38,175 nucleotides of DNA, taken from the IMG/VR virus record IMGVR_UViG_3300010293_000015, positions 1-38,175 of that record, one strand, 5' to 3'. Of the stretch, positions 27,650 to 38,000 are shown piece by piece. The notes below the pieces were generated by a model, which was not told the origin of the DNA, made no database searches, and was given only the letters and a program-made list of their open reading frames with translations. Every line of letters starts with the position of its first letter. Position 1 is the first letter of the stretch. This DNA is from a virus. Made by a program: the position numbers and the translations under genes.

Positions 27650-27941
27650 ACAGGAAGAAAAAAGTGGAAACGGTTCGCTTAGGAAAGTTGGAACCAGAAT
27701 TGTTGAGGCAATAGTCATCGGAGCCATAGTAACAGGGGTTTCGGTATGGGCAAATTCAAAGGTACTCGAAGTCAAGATGGACAACCTGTGTGCAGCTATA
27801 ACCAAGATAGAAACGGCAGTCACTAAAATGTCGGAGCAGATTCTTGTTCTGGAAAAAGCCAACATCAAGCAGGATGGAGACATAAACCTTCTGTTCCACC
27901 AATCCGGACTCAAGAGGCCGAATGCTGTACTGGAAAGGTAA
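27639..27941 (+). CDS. One-TM coiled-coil protein, holin-like
   Basis: 100 residues from the ATG at 27639; GCGAGGCG lies upstream. Hydrophilic N-terminus, one membrane helix (VEAIVIGAIVTGVSVWANS, about 22-40), then a coiled coil (KIETAVTKMSEQILVLEKAN). This layout occurs in some phage holins and in tail-associated proteins. Position before the tail-tube gene does not decide. The upstream in-frame start at 27609 has no ribosome site. Confidence 0.55.
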   Translation: MPSEQEEKSGNGSLRKVGTRIVEAIVIGAIVTGVSVWANSKVLEVKMDNLCAAITKIETAVTKMSEQILVLEKANIKQDGDINLLFHQSGLKRPNAVLER

Positions 27942-27942
27942 A

Positions 27943-27987
27943 ATGGATAATGCGGTTAAAAAGGGCTTTGCATTTCCAAAGGAGTAA
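27943..27987 (+). CDS. 14-codon leader-like frame
   Basis: MDNAVKKGFAFPKE with AAAGG before its ATG, ending just before the tail-tube gene. It may be a leader peptide or chance. Confidence 0.2.
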   Translation: MDNAVKKGFAFPKE

Positions 27988-27989
27988 CC

Positions 27990-28562
27990 ATGGCAACCAT
28001 CGTCTCAATCTGTAACCTGGCCCTCCGCTTCATCAATGCCGATCCGATCACGTTGATCAGTGAGTCAACCGACCGGGCTCAGTTTATGAACGGGGTTTTC
28101 GCCGACACCCGGGACGTCTGCCTTCAAGAATTTGTTTGGAACTTCTCAGTTACCCGGAAGGAACTGGCCCAGGAATTGACCGCTCCGTTGAACGGGTACT
28201 CCTATTATTACACGCTGCCCACTGACCCCTATTGCCTACGGGTCCTCCAGCTAAACGACAACGACGCCCTAAACTGGGTTGTGGAGGGCCGGAAGCTCTT
28301 GAGCGACGAAAGTTCGGCGATCATCAAGTACATTGCCCAAATTACCGATCCCTCATCCTTTGCGCCTCTGTTTACCGAGGCTTTGGCTTACAAGCTGGCA
28401 TCCCTGGCCGCCTATCCCTTGGCCAAAAAGTTTGAACTTGCCGACCGATACGAGAAGAAGTATGTTTACACCTGCCAGCGGGCCAAGGCGCTGAACCTGA
28501 CCGAGAACCAGGACATCCAGTACGACGAAATCGTAAACCCCTTGAAGGCGGTGCGGGCCTGA
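27990..28562 (+). CDS. Tail tubular protein A (T7 gp11-like)
   Basis: 190 residues. IVSICNLALRFINADPITLI, then FADTRDVCLQEFVWNFSVTR and YTLPTDPYCLRVLQLND match the gatekeeper/tail-tube A family, which joins the portal ring to the nozzle. Full length. AAAGGAG precedes the ATG. The stop overlaps the start of the nozzle gene. Confidence 0.88.
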   Translation: MATIVSICNLALRFINADPITLISESTDRAQFMNGVFADTRDVCLQEFVWNFSVTRKELAQELTAPLNGYSYYYTLPTDPYCLRVLQLNDNDALNWVVEGRKLLSDESSAIIKYIAQITDPSSFAPLFTEALAYKLASLAAYPLAKKFELADRYEKKYVYTCQRAKALNLTENQDIQYDEIVNPLKAVRA

Positions 28563-31500
28563 TGCCGATCAAGCACTTTCAAAATAACTTTTCATCCGGT
28601 GAGTGGAGCCCGCGCCTGGACTCCCGGGCCGACCTTGCCAAGTACCAGAACGCCTGCCGGTACCTGGAGAATATGCTGATCCTGCCCCATGGCGGAGTCA
28701 CCGGGCGGGGCGGACTGCACTATGTCGGCGCGACGAAGTACAGCAACCGCAAGTCCCGCCTGATCCCCTTTGAATTCAACGTCGAGCAGGCATACCAACT
28801 GGAATTCGGCCATTCATACATCCGATTCCTCATGAACCATGCCCAGATCACCAGTCCGACTGTTGACTATTCGCTTCTCCTGCACATGAACGGGGAAGAG
28901 GGGAGCAAGACCTTTTCGGATGATGGCTATGTGGTGCATACCGTGACGGCTAACGGAACCGCGAAGATCACCACGGCGCAGAAGGTCTTCGGCAGTGGGT
29001 CAGGATATTTCGACGGACTCAGCGCCTACCTTTCTACCCCGGACCACGCGGACTTTGACCTGTCCGCAGGGACATGGACGATTGACTTTAGGGTATATTC
29101 GGCATCCAAGTCCGGGACTAAAACCCTTTATTACCAGGGGACGGATGCCAACAATTATTTCCATATCTACCTTCATGGGGGAACGTCGCCCCTTTACCAT
29201 CCTCATCTCCATTTCGAGATCATAAGCGGCGGTAATCCCATTGTCTCCCTGACCTCCACCCAACTTTTCGTCGGGAGTTGGTATCACATCCAGCTTTGCG
29301 CGGACGGTTCAAAATATTTTCTTTTCGTCGATGGATTCCTGGACGCCAGCAGCACAGATGCCGATGTTCCGGCGAATTATACCGGATCGGTTTGCATTGG
29401 AGCGGACAGCACACCGGCGAATTACTTCAAAGGATGGCTGGATGAATTCCGAGTTCTCAAGGGAACCTGCGCGAATACTGCCGGCTTCGCCCCTCCATCT
29501 CAGCAATACTCCGGGGGGACGACTCCTTATGAAATCGCTTCTCCCTACACCGAAGATCAACTTCCAAAAATACAAAAAGCCCAGGCCGCAGACACGATGT
29601 TCCTGGTGAATCCAAATTATAGCCCCCGGAAGTTGACCAGGACTGGGCATCACGCCTGGACGCTATCCGTGATTGACTTCATTGATGGCCCTTGGCGGGA
29701 TGAGGAAACGACCATTACCTTTACTCCAAGCGCAACGACCGGGAACATAACCCTTGTGGCTTCCTCCGCCTTTTTCCAGGATGCCCATGTTGATTCTTTG
29801 CTCCGGCTTAAATTCGGGAGCATAACTTATGGTTATCATTGGACGGGAGATCCAGACGATAGCGGTGATTGGAATCAAACCGCCTGTGTTCTTGCGGCCA
29901 TTAATGCCCCCGGCCAGGGAGAAGCCGGCGACGACTATTATATGAGGATCTTTCAAACCGGAGGGCCAACCCAAAAAATCAACCGAGATATAACCGGAAT
30001 AGCAATCGGAACGGTTTATAAATTGCGTGTAGCTATCAAGAACGGAACCGGAACCTGGGCAAGTGGAGTTTTAAGAGTAACAAATAACGCCGGGACTGTC
30101 ATTCTCGGAGAAAGGCCATTATCGTCAAGTGCAGCCTGGACGGAATTTGTTCTTTATTTCAAAGCTACCGAAACGAATAACAAAATGGAAATGGAAACTA
30201 CCCTTGGATCTGGCACAACGGCATTTTTCGACACTTTAGGGGTAAGCGACGCAACGGCAGCGGGAACAACCTCCTGGGGATACGTTGAGATTACCGCAGT
30301 CACCGACAGCACCAATGCCGCCGCGACGGTTAAAAGCGCCCTTGGGGCCGGGGATTCAATCGCCTACCGCGAGGCTGCATGGTCCGACGTTTACGGCTGG
30401 CCCGGAGCGGTCATGTTCCACGAGGACCGGCTATGGTTCGGGCGGGATCTGACTTTCTGGGGGTCGAAGAAGGGCGACCAGCAACAGGAGAATTTCACCC
30501 CGGGAGTCAATGAATATGACCCGGTATCTTTCACCCTGAAGACCGATCGGGTGAACCTGCTCAGATGGATTTCAAGCTCTCGGAAACTGATGCTGGGCAC
30601 CGCAGGAGATGAATTCTGGGTAGGGGGCGACCCGTACATATCCCCTACGAACGTGGCGGCCAAGGCCGACACCTTCAACGGTAGTGAAGACATTTCCCCT
30701 GTCCGCGTGGGAAGCGCAACGCTCTTCGTGCAGAGATTCGGGCGGAAACTCCGGGAACTGATCTATTCCCAGGAGGTCGATTCCTACGTCTCCCCTGATT
30801 TGACTATTCTCGCTGAACACATCACCGAACCCAAAATTATTGACATGGCTTACCAGCCGACCCCGGACCAGACGGTCTGGGCGCTCCGGTCTGACGGGGT
30901 TTTCCTGGGGATGACCTATCTCCGGTCCGAGGACGTGGTGGGCTGGGGCCGGCATGAAACCGACGGGCAGATGGAATCCATTTCCGTCATTCCGGCTCCG
31001 GACGGGTCCCGTCATGAGATCTGGGCGGTAGTGGCCCGGGAGATCAACGGGTCCACTGTCCGTTACATCGAATACCTGGACCCGGATATTTTTGTTGATT
31101 CCGGGTTGACGTACTCCGGGACACCGACCGACACCGTGACCGGACTTGGCCACCTGGAAGGGGAGACGGTCAAGATCGTCGGGGATGGGGCGGTATTCGC
31201 CGACGATGTGGTAGAAAGCGGAACCGTGGTCCTATCCTCCGCCTGCTCTGAAATTTATGTCGGGTTGGGGTATACCCCCCTCCTGCAGACCATGAGGCCG
31301 GAGGTTCAGCTAGGAAACGGGAATTCTAGGGCTATGCCCAAGAGCTGGGGCGACCTTTGGGTTGCCTTGCTTGATACCGTGGGATGTACCATAAATGACG
31401 AAGAGCTTGCCTTCCGGGCCGGGGGAGCACCCCTTGACGAAGCCGTTGAGCCGTTCACGGGGGCAAAGAAGGTGAATCAAACCGGGTGGGGAGAGGGAAT

Positions 31501-31579
31501 AGTCGAGGTCAAACAGACCCAACCCTTGCCGATAACGGTTTTAGCTATCTTTGGTGATTTCGACCTGGGAGCCGCATGA
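28562..31579 (+). CDS. Tail nozzle protein (tubular protein B-like) with two inserted lectin-like domains
   Basis: 1005 residues. The nozzle core starts IKHFQNNFSSGEWSPRLDSR and resumes with AADTMFLVNPNYSPRKLTR and the WYPGAVMFHEDRLWFG-type segment (here GWPGAVMFHEDRLWFGRDL). Two insertions interrupt it. Residues about 98-318 form a LamG-like jelly roll (GTWTIDFRVYSAS, GSWYHIQLCADGSKYFLFVDG). Residues about 420-565 form a second beta sandwich (VYKLRVAIKNGTGTWASGVL). The nozzle forms the tail tip, so the extra domains may bind glycans. Overlaps the A protein. Confidence 0.8.
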   Translation: MPIKHFQNNFSSGEWSPRLDSRADLAKYQNACRYLENMLILPHGGVTGRGGLHYVGATKYSNRKSRLIPFEFNVEQAYQLEFGHSYIRFLMNHAQITSPTVDYSLLLHMNGEEGSKTFSDDGYVVHTVTANGTAKITTAQKVFGSGSGYFDGLSAYLSTPDHADFDLSAGTWTIDFRVYSASKSGTKTLYYQGTDANNYFHIYLHGGTSPLYHPHLHFEIISGGNPIVSLTSTQLFVGSWYHIQLCADGSKYFLFVDGFLDASSTDADVPANYTGSVCIGADSTPANYFKGWLDEFRVLKGTCANTAGFAPPSQQYSGGTTPYEIASPYTEDQLPKIQKAQAADTMFLVNPNYSPRKLTRTGHHAWTLSVIDFIDGPWRDEETTITFTPSATTGNITLVASSAFFQDAHVDSLLRLKFGSITYGYHWTGDPDDSGDWNQTACVLAAINAPGQGEAGDDYYMRIFQTGGPTQKINRDITGIAIGTVYKLRVAIKNGTGTWASGVLRVTNNAGTVILGERPLSSSAAWTEFVLYFKATETNNKMEMETTLGSGTTAFFDTLGVSDATAAGTTSWGYVEITAVTDSTNAAATVKSALGAGDSIAYREAAWSDVYGWPGAVMFHEDRLWFGRDLTFWGSKKGDQQQENFTPGVNEYDPVSFTLKTDRVNLLRWISSSRKLMLGTAGDEFWVGGDPYISPTNVAAKADTFNGSEDISPVRVGSATLFVQRFGRKLRELIYSQEVDSYVSPDLTILAEHITEPKIIDMAYQPTPDQTVWALRSDGVFLGMTYLRSEDVVGWGRHETDGQMESISVIPAPDGSRHEIWAVVAREINGSTVRYIEYLDPDIFVDSGLTYSGTPTDTVTGLGHLEGETVKIVGDGAVFADDVVESGTVVLSSACSEIYVGLGYTPLLQTMRPEVQLGNGNSRAMPKSWGDLWVALLDTVGCTINDEELAFRAGGAPLDEAVEPFTGAKKVNQTGWGEGIVEVKQTQPLPITVLAIFGDFDLGAA

Positions 31580-31998
31580 GATATGAAGTGCGCCAATTTG
31601 AAGAGAAAGACTGGACAGAATTACAAAGTACCGACCTTGATCATGGTTTGGTCCTGGCCAGAGGCGGCCCGGCCTACTCGGTCTTCGCCGATAATAAAAT
31701 CATCGGCATCGGGGGCGTCTATGTGCTCTGGCCAGGAACGGGCGAAGCCTGGGCCCTGGTGGGTCCGGGGATAAAAAAACACGGAGTCTTTTTCCTCCGG
31801 GAATCCATGCGGAGACTTGATGAGATGGCCAAGCAGATGAAACTCCAAAGGGTTCAGGCAGCGGTTCAGCAGGATTTCGATTCCGGGCTGAGGTACATCA
31901 TGGCCCTTGGGTTCGAGTACGAGGGGGCGATGAAACTGTTTTTCGGTGGCAAGACGTTTCTTCGTTTTGCCAAATTCTACCCCAAGGAGGAGTTATGA
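31576..31998 (+). CDS. GNAT-fold protein, DUF2833/T7 gp13-like
   Basis: 140 residues. IIGIGGVYVLWPGTGEAWAL and AAVQQDFDSGLRYIMALGFE with YEGAMKLFFGG are the strand/helix pattern of short phage GNAT proteins located after the nozzle gene (DUF2833; T7 gp13 position). The usual acetyl-CoA loop (Q/RxxGxG/A) is not evident, so it may be structural and not catalytic. It starts in an ATGA overlap with the nozzle gene. Confidence 0.75.
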   Translation: MRYEVRQFEEKDWTELQSTDLDHGLVLARGGPAYSVFADNKIIGIGGVYVLWPGTGEAWALVGPGIKKHGVFFLRESMRRLDEMAKQMKLQRVQAAVQQDFDSGLRYIMALGFEYEGAMKLFFGGKTFLRFAKFYPKEEL

Positions 31999-32429
31999 GG
32001 AAGGTGGCAGTTTTGACAATCCTGGCAACCTTTATTCTTGTGGGTTGCGCCAGCCTGGGGCTGAAGCCGTACACGGAAATGACCCCGGACCAGAAGGCTC
32101 TTTCGTTCGTCAAGGTCTACAACAAGGTTTTCAAGGGGACCTTCAATCAGATGTTGGATGGTTCTTTGATGAGCCAGGCCGAAAAGGATCAGATGCTTGA
32201 CGACCTTATGGCCGGGAAGATCACCGCCGCCCAGGTCCCCATCAAAAAGAACCTGACGGCGGAGCAGAGAACGGTAATCAACCAGAAAAGGGTTTTACTT
32301 ATCAAGCTCAAACCATACTTGGACATTTACGTTAAGGTAGTCTCGGAAGGAATGATTCCTTCTGCCTATACGGAAGAGGCCATTCTTGACCTGATTGACA
32401 AACTCACAGCATTAGGAACGGGGGTATAA
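31995..32429 (+). CDS. Phage lipoprotein
   Basis: 144 residues. A lipoprotein signal peptide (MRKVAVLTILATFILVGC) with lipobox LVGC, Cys18 as the lipid anchor. The mature part is helical (LSFVKVYNKVFKGTFNQML, YLDIYVKVVSEGMIPSAYTE). It would sit in the host envelope, perhaps as an exclusion protein or outer-membrane spanin-type partner. The ATG overlaps the previous stop and has AAGGAGGAG upstream. The presence supports a diderm host. Confidence 0.75.
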   Translation: MRKVAVLTILATFILVGCASLGLKPYTEMTPDQKALSFVKVYNKVFKGTFNQMLDGSLMSQAEKDQMLDDLMAGKITAAQVPIKKNLTAEQRTVINQKRVLLIKLKPYLDIYVKVVSEGMIPSAYTEEAILDLIDKLTALGTGV

Positions 32430-32430
32430 T

Positions 32431-32604
32431 ATGGGAGCGGAGACCATAATTCTCAGCATTTCGGAACTGGCAAAAGTTTTGCTCACCGGCTATTTTTCCC
32501 TGGCTGCCATGCAGAACAAGACGCCCGAGGAAGTAAAGGCGGAACTGGCGGAGGAGATGAAGAAATTCCAGGCTTACGACGCCTCGAAACTACCGGAGGT
32601 TTGA
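32431..32604 (+). CDS. 57-residue hypothetical protein
   Basis: ETIILSISELAKVLLTGYFS, then LAAMQNKTPEEVKAELAEEM. One moderately hydrophobic helix followed by an acidic helix. GGGGG precedes the ATG, and the stop is one base from the holin-like gene. It may act with the lipoprotein and holin-like protein as a lysis unit. Confidence 0.6.
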   Translation: MGAETIILSISELAKVLLTGYFSLAAMQNKTPEEVKAELAEEMKKFQAYDASKLPEV

Positions 32605-32605
32605 C

Positions 32606-32905
32606 ATGACTTTTGAAGAATTCGGGCTTAATAGGGACACCTTGCCCATCATCCTGATGGTCCTCTTGGGCCTTCTCTTTATGGCCATGGGCCGGGGCGA
32701 CGCATCGGTTATCCCCAACATCACCAAGAAAATGATCGCCGTGGGGATGGGGATCGCCCTCGGAATCCTCTTCATGTTCTATAACATGGAGCTGGACCCC
32801 CAGTTAAAGCCGACCCTGACGGTCATCATCAAGTATGTTTTCGGAGGCCTGATGATGGGGGCCAACGCGATTGGATTGGACCAGTTGACCAAAGGCGGAA
32901 AGTAA
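32606..32905 (+). CDS. Holin-like three-TM membrane protein
   Basis: 99 residues with three hydrophobic helices: LPIILMVLLGLLFMAMG (13-29), MIAVGMGIALGILFMFYNM (43-61) and TVIIKYVFGGLMMGANAI (72-90). Short charged ends. Size and helix number fit class I holins, which would release the endolysin encoded at 17638, although it sits far from it among the virion genes. CGGAGG lies just upstream. Confidence 0.6.
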   Translation: MTFEEFGLNRDTLPIILMVLLGLLFMAMGRGDASVIPNITKKMIAVGMGIALGILFMFYNMELDPQLKPTLTVIIKYVFGGLMMGANAIGLDQLTKGGK

Positions 32906-32906
32906 A

Positions 32907-33365
32907 ATGGCCTGGGCTCCAATCGCCTTAGTTGTGGCCTCCGCGTTTGCTCAGGCCTTATCTAGCTATGAGTCGGGCAGGATGCAGCGGAAGTCCGCCG
33001 AGACCTCTGCGGCCCTGGCCGAGAGGGATGCTTCCAACGCCCGAGCGGCGGCACAGATCAAGGCGGAGAACTACCAGGAAGAGGCCCGGCGCCGGATGGC
33101 CAAAATTCGGGCAGACTACGCCGCGGCCGGGGTGACTACCGAGGGAACCCCTCTATTGGTCATGATGGAAAGCGCCCGGGAAGCGGAGCGGGATGTTCAG
33201 CGGATCAGGTGGGGTGGGGAGGCCCAGGCGAGCGTCTACCAGGGGGAGGCTGGACTCCAGAGGATCATGGGTAAGAACGCCTATACTCAAGGAGTTATGG
33301 GGGCAGGAACCAGCCTACTCAGCGGGGCATCCATGGCGACAGCCATGTACTACGGGAAGAAATAA
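32907..33365 (+). CDS. Internal virion protein, gp14-like
   Basis: 152 residues. An N-terminal hydrophobic helix (PIALVVASAFAQALSSYESG), a long Ala-rich helix and RRRMAKIRADYAAAGVTTEG, PLLVMMESAREAERD match gp14-like proteins ejected first from podovirus heads to make a pore in the outer membrane. It lies before two larger virion proteins, as in T7. The stop overlaps the next ATG. Confidence 0.75.
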   Translation: MAWAPIALVVASAFAQALSSYESGRMQRKSAETSAALAERDASNARAAAQIKAENYQEEARRRMAKIRADYAAAGVTTEGTPLLVMMESAREAERDVQRIRWGGEAQASVYQGEAGLQRIMGKNAYTQGVMGAGTSLLSGASMATAMYYGKK

Positions 33366-35008
33366 TGAAAATTCCAAGGATCACCGCCAGCCAGGAACTT
33401 CCGATGGTTCACAATATCCGTGTCCCCCGGGGGGCCTTTACCCAAGTAGCCGAGGGATACGGCCAGTTAGGGGGAGCCCTTGGGCAGATGGGAGAAGACT
33501 GGTATCAGGTATCAAAGATTGAACGGGCGATTGAGAAGAAAAAGAGAGAATTCGATAACGTCACCACCACCATGAAGTTGACCGGGGAGTTGAAAGACCG
33601 GGTTGACGAGATACACCGTGAAATTGAAAATTATCCATCCTCGAAACACGCAGACATTCTTAAAGATTTTGACCGGAAAAAGAATCTTATTTCCAATGAG
33701 ATGCAGACCAAGGCCCTACTTTCCGGCGGGGATGTTTATGATCTTTTCGGTAGGGAAAGCATAGGGGTATGGACTAACGCCAGGATCCAAGCCAAGGCAA
33801 TCCAAGACCTGAAATGGAAAGACGATAAGGTTGCCGAACTTAATGGAATTCAGAACCGCCTGGAAGACGACGCAGCCCAATTAATAGCGAGTGGCAAAAG
33901 CCCCGCCAAAGCCACTGAATTCTATGAAGCATTGCTTCAGAAGGCCCAGGCCGAAGGGATTGTTTCCTCCGTCCAGACAGAGAAGAGGAGGGAAATTCTT
34001 TCAGACCGGATCACCGCCAAGGTGAAGGCCCTGCAGGAAGCCGCCCGCAAGCAGGACGAGAAGGAAGCCGAAACCCGGGCCGATATTTACCTCACTTCAA
34101 AGTACGGAACGAATTACGATGAGATGATTGAAGCCCTGAAAGACCCTAAAGTTTATGCCAAGCAATTAGGGTTGACGGTCCAACAGGCATCTAACCTTAC
34201 CGGGATACTGAAAAACAGGAAGACCAAGGAAACCGAAACCAAAGAAGAGATGTATAAGCAAATGGCGAATAATTACTGGCTTCGCCTGAAGTCAAATTCC
34301 TTGTCAAAAGAAGACATCCGGGAAGGCGTCGAGGTTATGGGTTTCCCGTGGAACCTTGCCGAATCTTTTGAGAAGGCCATTGACAAGCAGATCGAGGCCC
34401 CGGACGGGAAGGTTAAGACCGACAAGGGGACCTATTCCCGGCTTTTATCTTTGGCGTGGTCCCACCCCGACAAGGAATATGTCCGGCGGGAAGTTCTTAA
34501 AAATGTCCATCTCCTGGAAGACCCGGATTTTGAAAGATTACTCCAGACCAACGAGACGAAGGCTGACGCAAGGTGGCGGGAGTCGGTAAATATAGGGAAG
34601 AACCTTATTGAGAAAACGGTTATTCCAAAACGTGGACTTATGGCTTCTTACCTTTCAACCCCGAAAGAGGAGGAGGATTTAGCCAACGCCCTGACGGCCT
34701 TCAATGATGCCATCATAAATGCAAGGAAGGCAAACCCGAACATCCAGAGTGATGAGATCAGGAAGATTGCCGACCAAGTTTCAAGGGACTACTCAAAGAG
34801 CCTGGCGGAGAGGTTGACTGATTTTACCAAATACACCACCGAGCAATTCAAGAAGGACGTTCAAAAGACCGTTGGGGGGAAGCCCGGAGAAAAGCCGAAA
34901 GTCCCCAAAATGACCGACGAGCAGATCCGCGACTACCTTTTAACCAATGGGTATTTGGTCACGGATGAGAATGTCAGGGTATTCAAGGAAGATAACGGGA
35001 TGAAGTGA
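33365..35008 (+). CDS. Large coiled-coil internal virion protein
   Basis: 547 residues. Starts KIPRITASQELPMVHNIRVP and then is almost fully helical and charged (KIERAIEKKKREFDNVTTTM, LQEAARKQDEKEAETRADI). It occupies the position of T7 gp15. No catalytic motif is seen. A likely part of the channel made during DNA ejection. Stop and next start overlap (GATGAAGTGATG region). Confidence 0.7.
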   Translation: MKIPRITASQELPMVHNIRVPRGAFTQVAEGYGQLGGALGQMGEDWYQVSKIERAIEKKKREFDNVTTTMKLTGELKDRVDEIHREIENYPSSKHADILKDFDRKKNLISNEMQTKALLSGGDVYDLFGRESIGVWTNARIQAKAIQDLKWKDDKVAELNGIQNRLEDDAAQLIASGKSPAKATEFYEALLQKAQAEGIVSSVQTEKRREILSDRITAKVKALQEAARKQDEKEAETRADIYLTSKYGTNYDEMIEALKDPKVYAKQLGLTVQQASNLTGILKNRKTKETETKEEMYKQMANNYWLRLKSNSLSKEDIREGVEVMGFPWNLAESFEKAIDKQIEAPDGKVKTDKGTYSRLLSLAWSHPDKEYVRREVLKNVHLLEDPDFERLLQTNETKADARWRESVNIGKNLIEKTVIPKRGLMASYLSTPKEEEDLANALTAFNDAIINARKANPNIQSDEIRKIADQVSRDYSKSLAERLTDFTKYTTEQFKKDVQKTVGGKPGEKPKVPKMTDEQIRDYLLTNGYLVTDENVRVFKEDNGMK

Positions 35009-38000
35009 TGCAGGAATTCAACACCAGCCGCCTAAAAATAAACCCTCTTTTTGATACGTCCAGGCTTCAGAGGAACCCTATGGCCCCCCGGGAGGATGTC
35101 CCCGAGCCGCCCTCTTTTGACTGGGATGGAGTGGCCGAAGGGTACAATTTTGCCTATCGAAGCCCGGAAGACCCCCAGATAAAAGCGAACCCACGTTTAG
35201 AGTTACCCCAAGTAAAAATTCCCCGTGGTGGTTTTTCTTTAATTGGAACCCCTAGTGAAAGTTGGCTAGAATATCAATTTAGAAAATCTTACCTAGCTTA
35301 TGAACCTAAAAAAGAGGAAAGGCCATGGTGGGACAAGCCTTTATGGGGTAACCTTCCAGAGCCGATTCCTTTCGACATTGACACATATCTACAAGAAATA
35401 AAGGCTCCAAAGGTGAATCTTGAGGATCCACCGGAAGATGGAATAGCCCGGGCCTTGTGGCCAGTAACGAAACGACTGATGGCTTTCGGATATGCAGCAC
35501 CAGCAGCCCAAAATAGGGCATTAGGGGGGCTTTTCACTCACCTTGATTTGATTGCCCAATTTATCGCAGAAAAGACTGGTACAGAACGAGGCGGGTTATT
35601 TGAGGATATGGCTAAAGTTTTTGAGTCAAATATCCCGTATTGGCAGAAAAGAGCCGATAAATACGGACCTGGGTTTTTTGATGAACTTGCCGCAGAAGTA
35701 ACAGCCGCACCTATTGGTATTGCTCAATTTCTTTTAGACTTGGGGAGTTATTTAACCTTTCCGTATGCAGCCGGATCTCAAAAGGCAAAAATAGAAGGGG
35801 ATAATGAAGTTATTCATGGACTCGTAGAGGCTGCTAAAACGGGTATTCTGGGGTATCTTTTCCACCTCATGGCCCCATTGAAAAAATATCTCCAAGCCCC
35901 GTTGATGGGTTTAACTTTCGCTGTTCAATCAGCTATTGAAGGGGGAAGCCCAAAGGAAATATCAAAGGGAATGCTTACTGGAATGATATTCTCCCTTGGA
36001 ACCCCAGGACACGCACTTGGCCTGAACGAAGTCCGAGCCGATTTGATGAAACGGTACGTTCGAGAGGAGGCCAGGAAGCCAAAAGTTGAGCCCCGGGTGT
36101 CCGAACCCACCACCCCGCCGACTCCTCCCGGCGGTCCCCTTCCCGAAAGGACACCCGGGGAACCCCCTACGAAGCCTCCCATTGCAGCGCCTTTTCCCGA
36201 GACGCCCGCAGCCCGCCCGGGGGAGCCTAAAAGAATCATTCCGGAAGAGTTTATCGTTGAGCCCCGGGTGTCCGATGCAGAGCCTGGCAAGGCCGTGGAG
36301 TTCCCCGAGATGCCCGCAGTTGGTAATATACCTTTCGCCCCCGAAGCCGGGTTCAAAAGAAGAGAGCCGGAAGTGCGACCCGTCGAGGGAGAAATCACCC
36401 GCCGAAGCGATATTGTCCGCCTTCTAACCGAAAAGCTGGACATCCCCATCAGGACCGGGCGATTCCGGGATAAGGCCCTTGGAATCTTCAAGGTGGGCCC
36501 GGAGGTTATCAGGACCCGGCAGGCCAACGACATTGAGGTCATCTCCCACGAGATCGGCCACGCCCTGCAAAAGTTCCTCTACCCGGAGGCCCGGGACGCT
36601 ACCGGACTCACCGCGCAGCCGTTCAGGGGGTTCGAGGGAGAGCTTACGCCCATGGCCACCACGCCTCGGCCCGGGCAGTCAAACGTCCCCGAGGGGTTCG
36701 CGGAATTCACTCGCCTTTACATCACCGACCCGGCCAAGGCCAGGGAGAAAGCGCCTTCCTTCTACCAGCACTTCGAGCATCTTCTGGACTCCCGGGCGCC
36801 GGAGGCCAAGGAAATCATGCTGGAGGCCCGGGGGCAATACGAGAAATGGCTGAAGCAACCCGCCCTCCAGCGGGTACTTTCCCAGGTATCGGTAGGGGAA
36901 AACCAGGCCCGGCCTACCACCTGGACGGACATACAAACGTGGTTCCTGGACGATCTTTACCCCCTTAAAAAGGCTGTTAGGGAGATGACCGGGGGAGAGG
37001 CCATCCCCACCGCCAAGAACCCCTATGAACTGGCCCGCCTCCTCCGCGGGTGGCAAGGTAAACCAGAAGCATTTATTAAACATTCTCCCTTTAAATTCAA
37101 AACCTATGAGGATATGGGGAAACCACTTAAAGAAATACTCTCGGGCATAAAAGACTTGGATGAGTTAAGGGGTTATTTAATATCCAAGCATGGGCTGGAG
37201 CTTGAAAGGGCGGGGATTGAAACTGGACTTCGTCCGATGGATATGCAGAAATTAGTTACTGATTTTGAACCCAAATTTGGCAAGAAAATGAAGGACATAG
37301 TTGAATACCAAAATCATCTTTTAGATTATCTTTTAGATAGCGGGTTAACCACCAAAGAATTTCATCAAAACATGAAATCCAAATATGCTTTTTATGTTCC
37401 TTTTTATCGTGTTATGGACACCGCTAAAAATACAACCGCAGGGGAGGGCCTCGAAGCCTTCATGCCAATAAAGACGATCAAGGGAAGCTGGCGGGACATC
37501 CAAGACCCGCTTGAGTCCATCATCAAGAATACTTATCTTTACATCCACCTGGCCGAAAAGAACGCCATCGGAAAGGCTATTGTTGCCTTGGGGGAAAGCA
37601 GAGAGGGAATGGGGAAGTATATTGAAAAAATACCTACTCCTTTGAAAAAGACTGAAATAAAACTAGAGGAAATATTCACAAAACAGGAATTGCAAAAACT
37701 GGCCGAATCTGGGATTGAGGTTCCTGAACAGTTTGAAATATTTAGACCGTCGGCATTTACGCCAAAGGAAAACGTAATAGCCGTATGGGAAGAAGGGAAA
37801 AAGACCCTTTACCAAGTATCCCCGGAAATATCCAGGGCCTTCCATGCCCTTGACCGGGAGAGCATGAGTGGGTTGATGCGACTCCTTTCGGTCCCCGCCT
37901 CCTGGCTGCGGGCCGGAGCCACCTTGACCCCGGAATTCATAGCCCGGAACCCTCTCCGTGACCAGTTTTCAGCTTTTGTTTATTCCAAATATGGGTTCAT

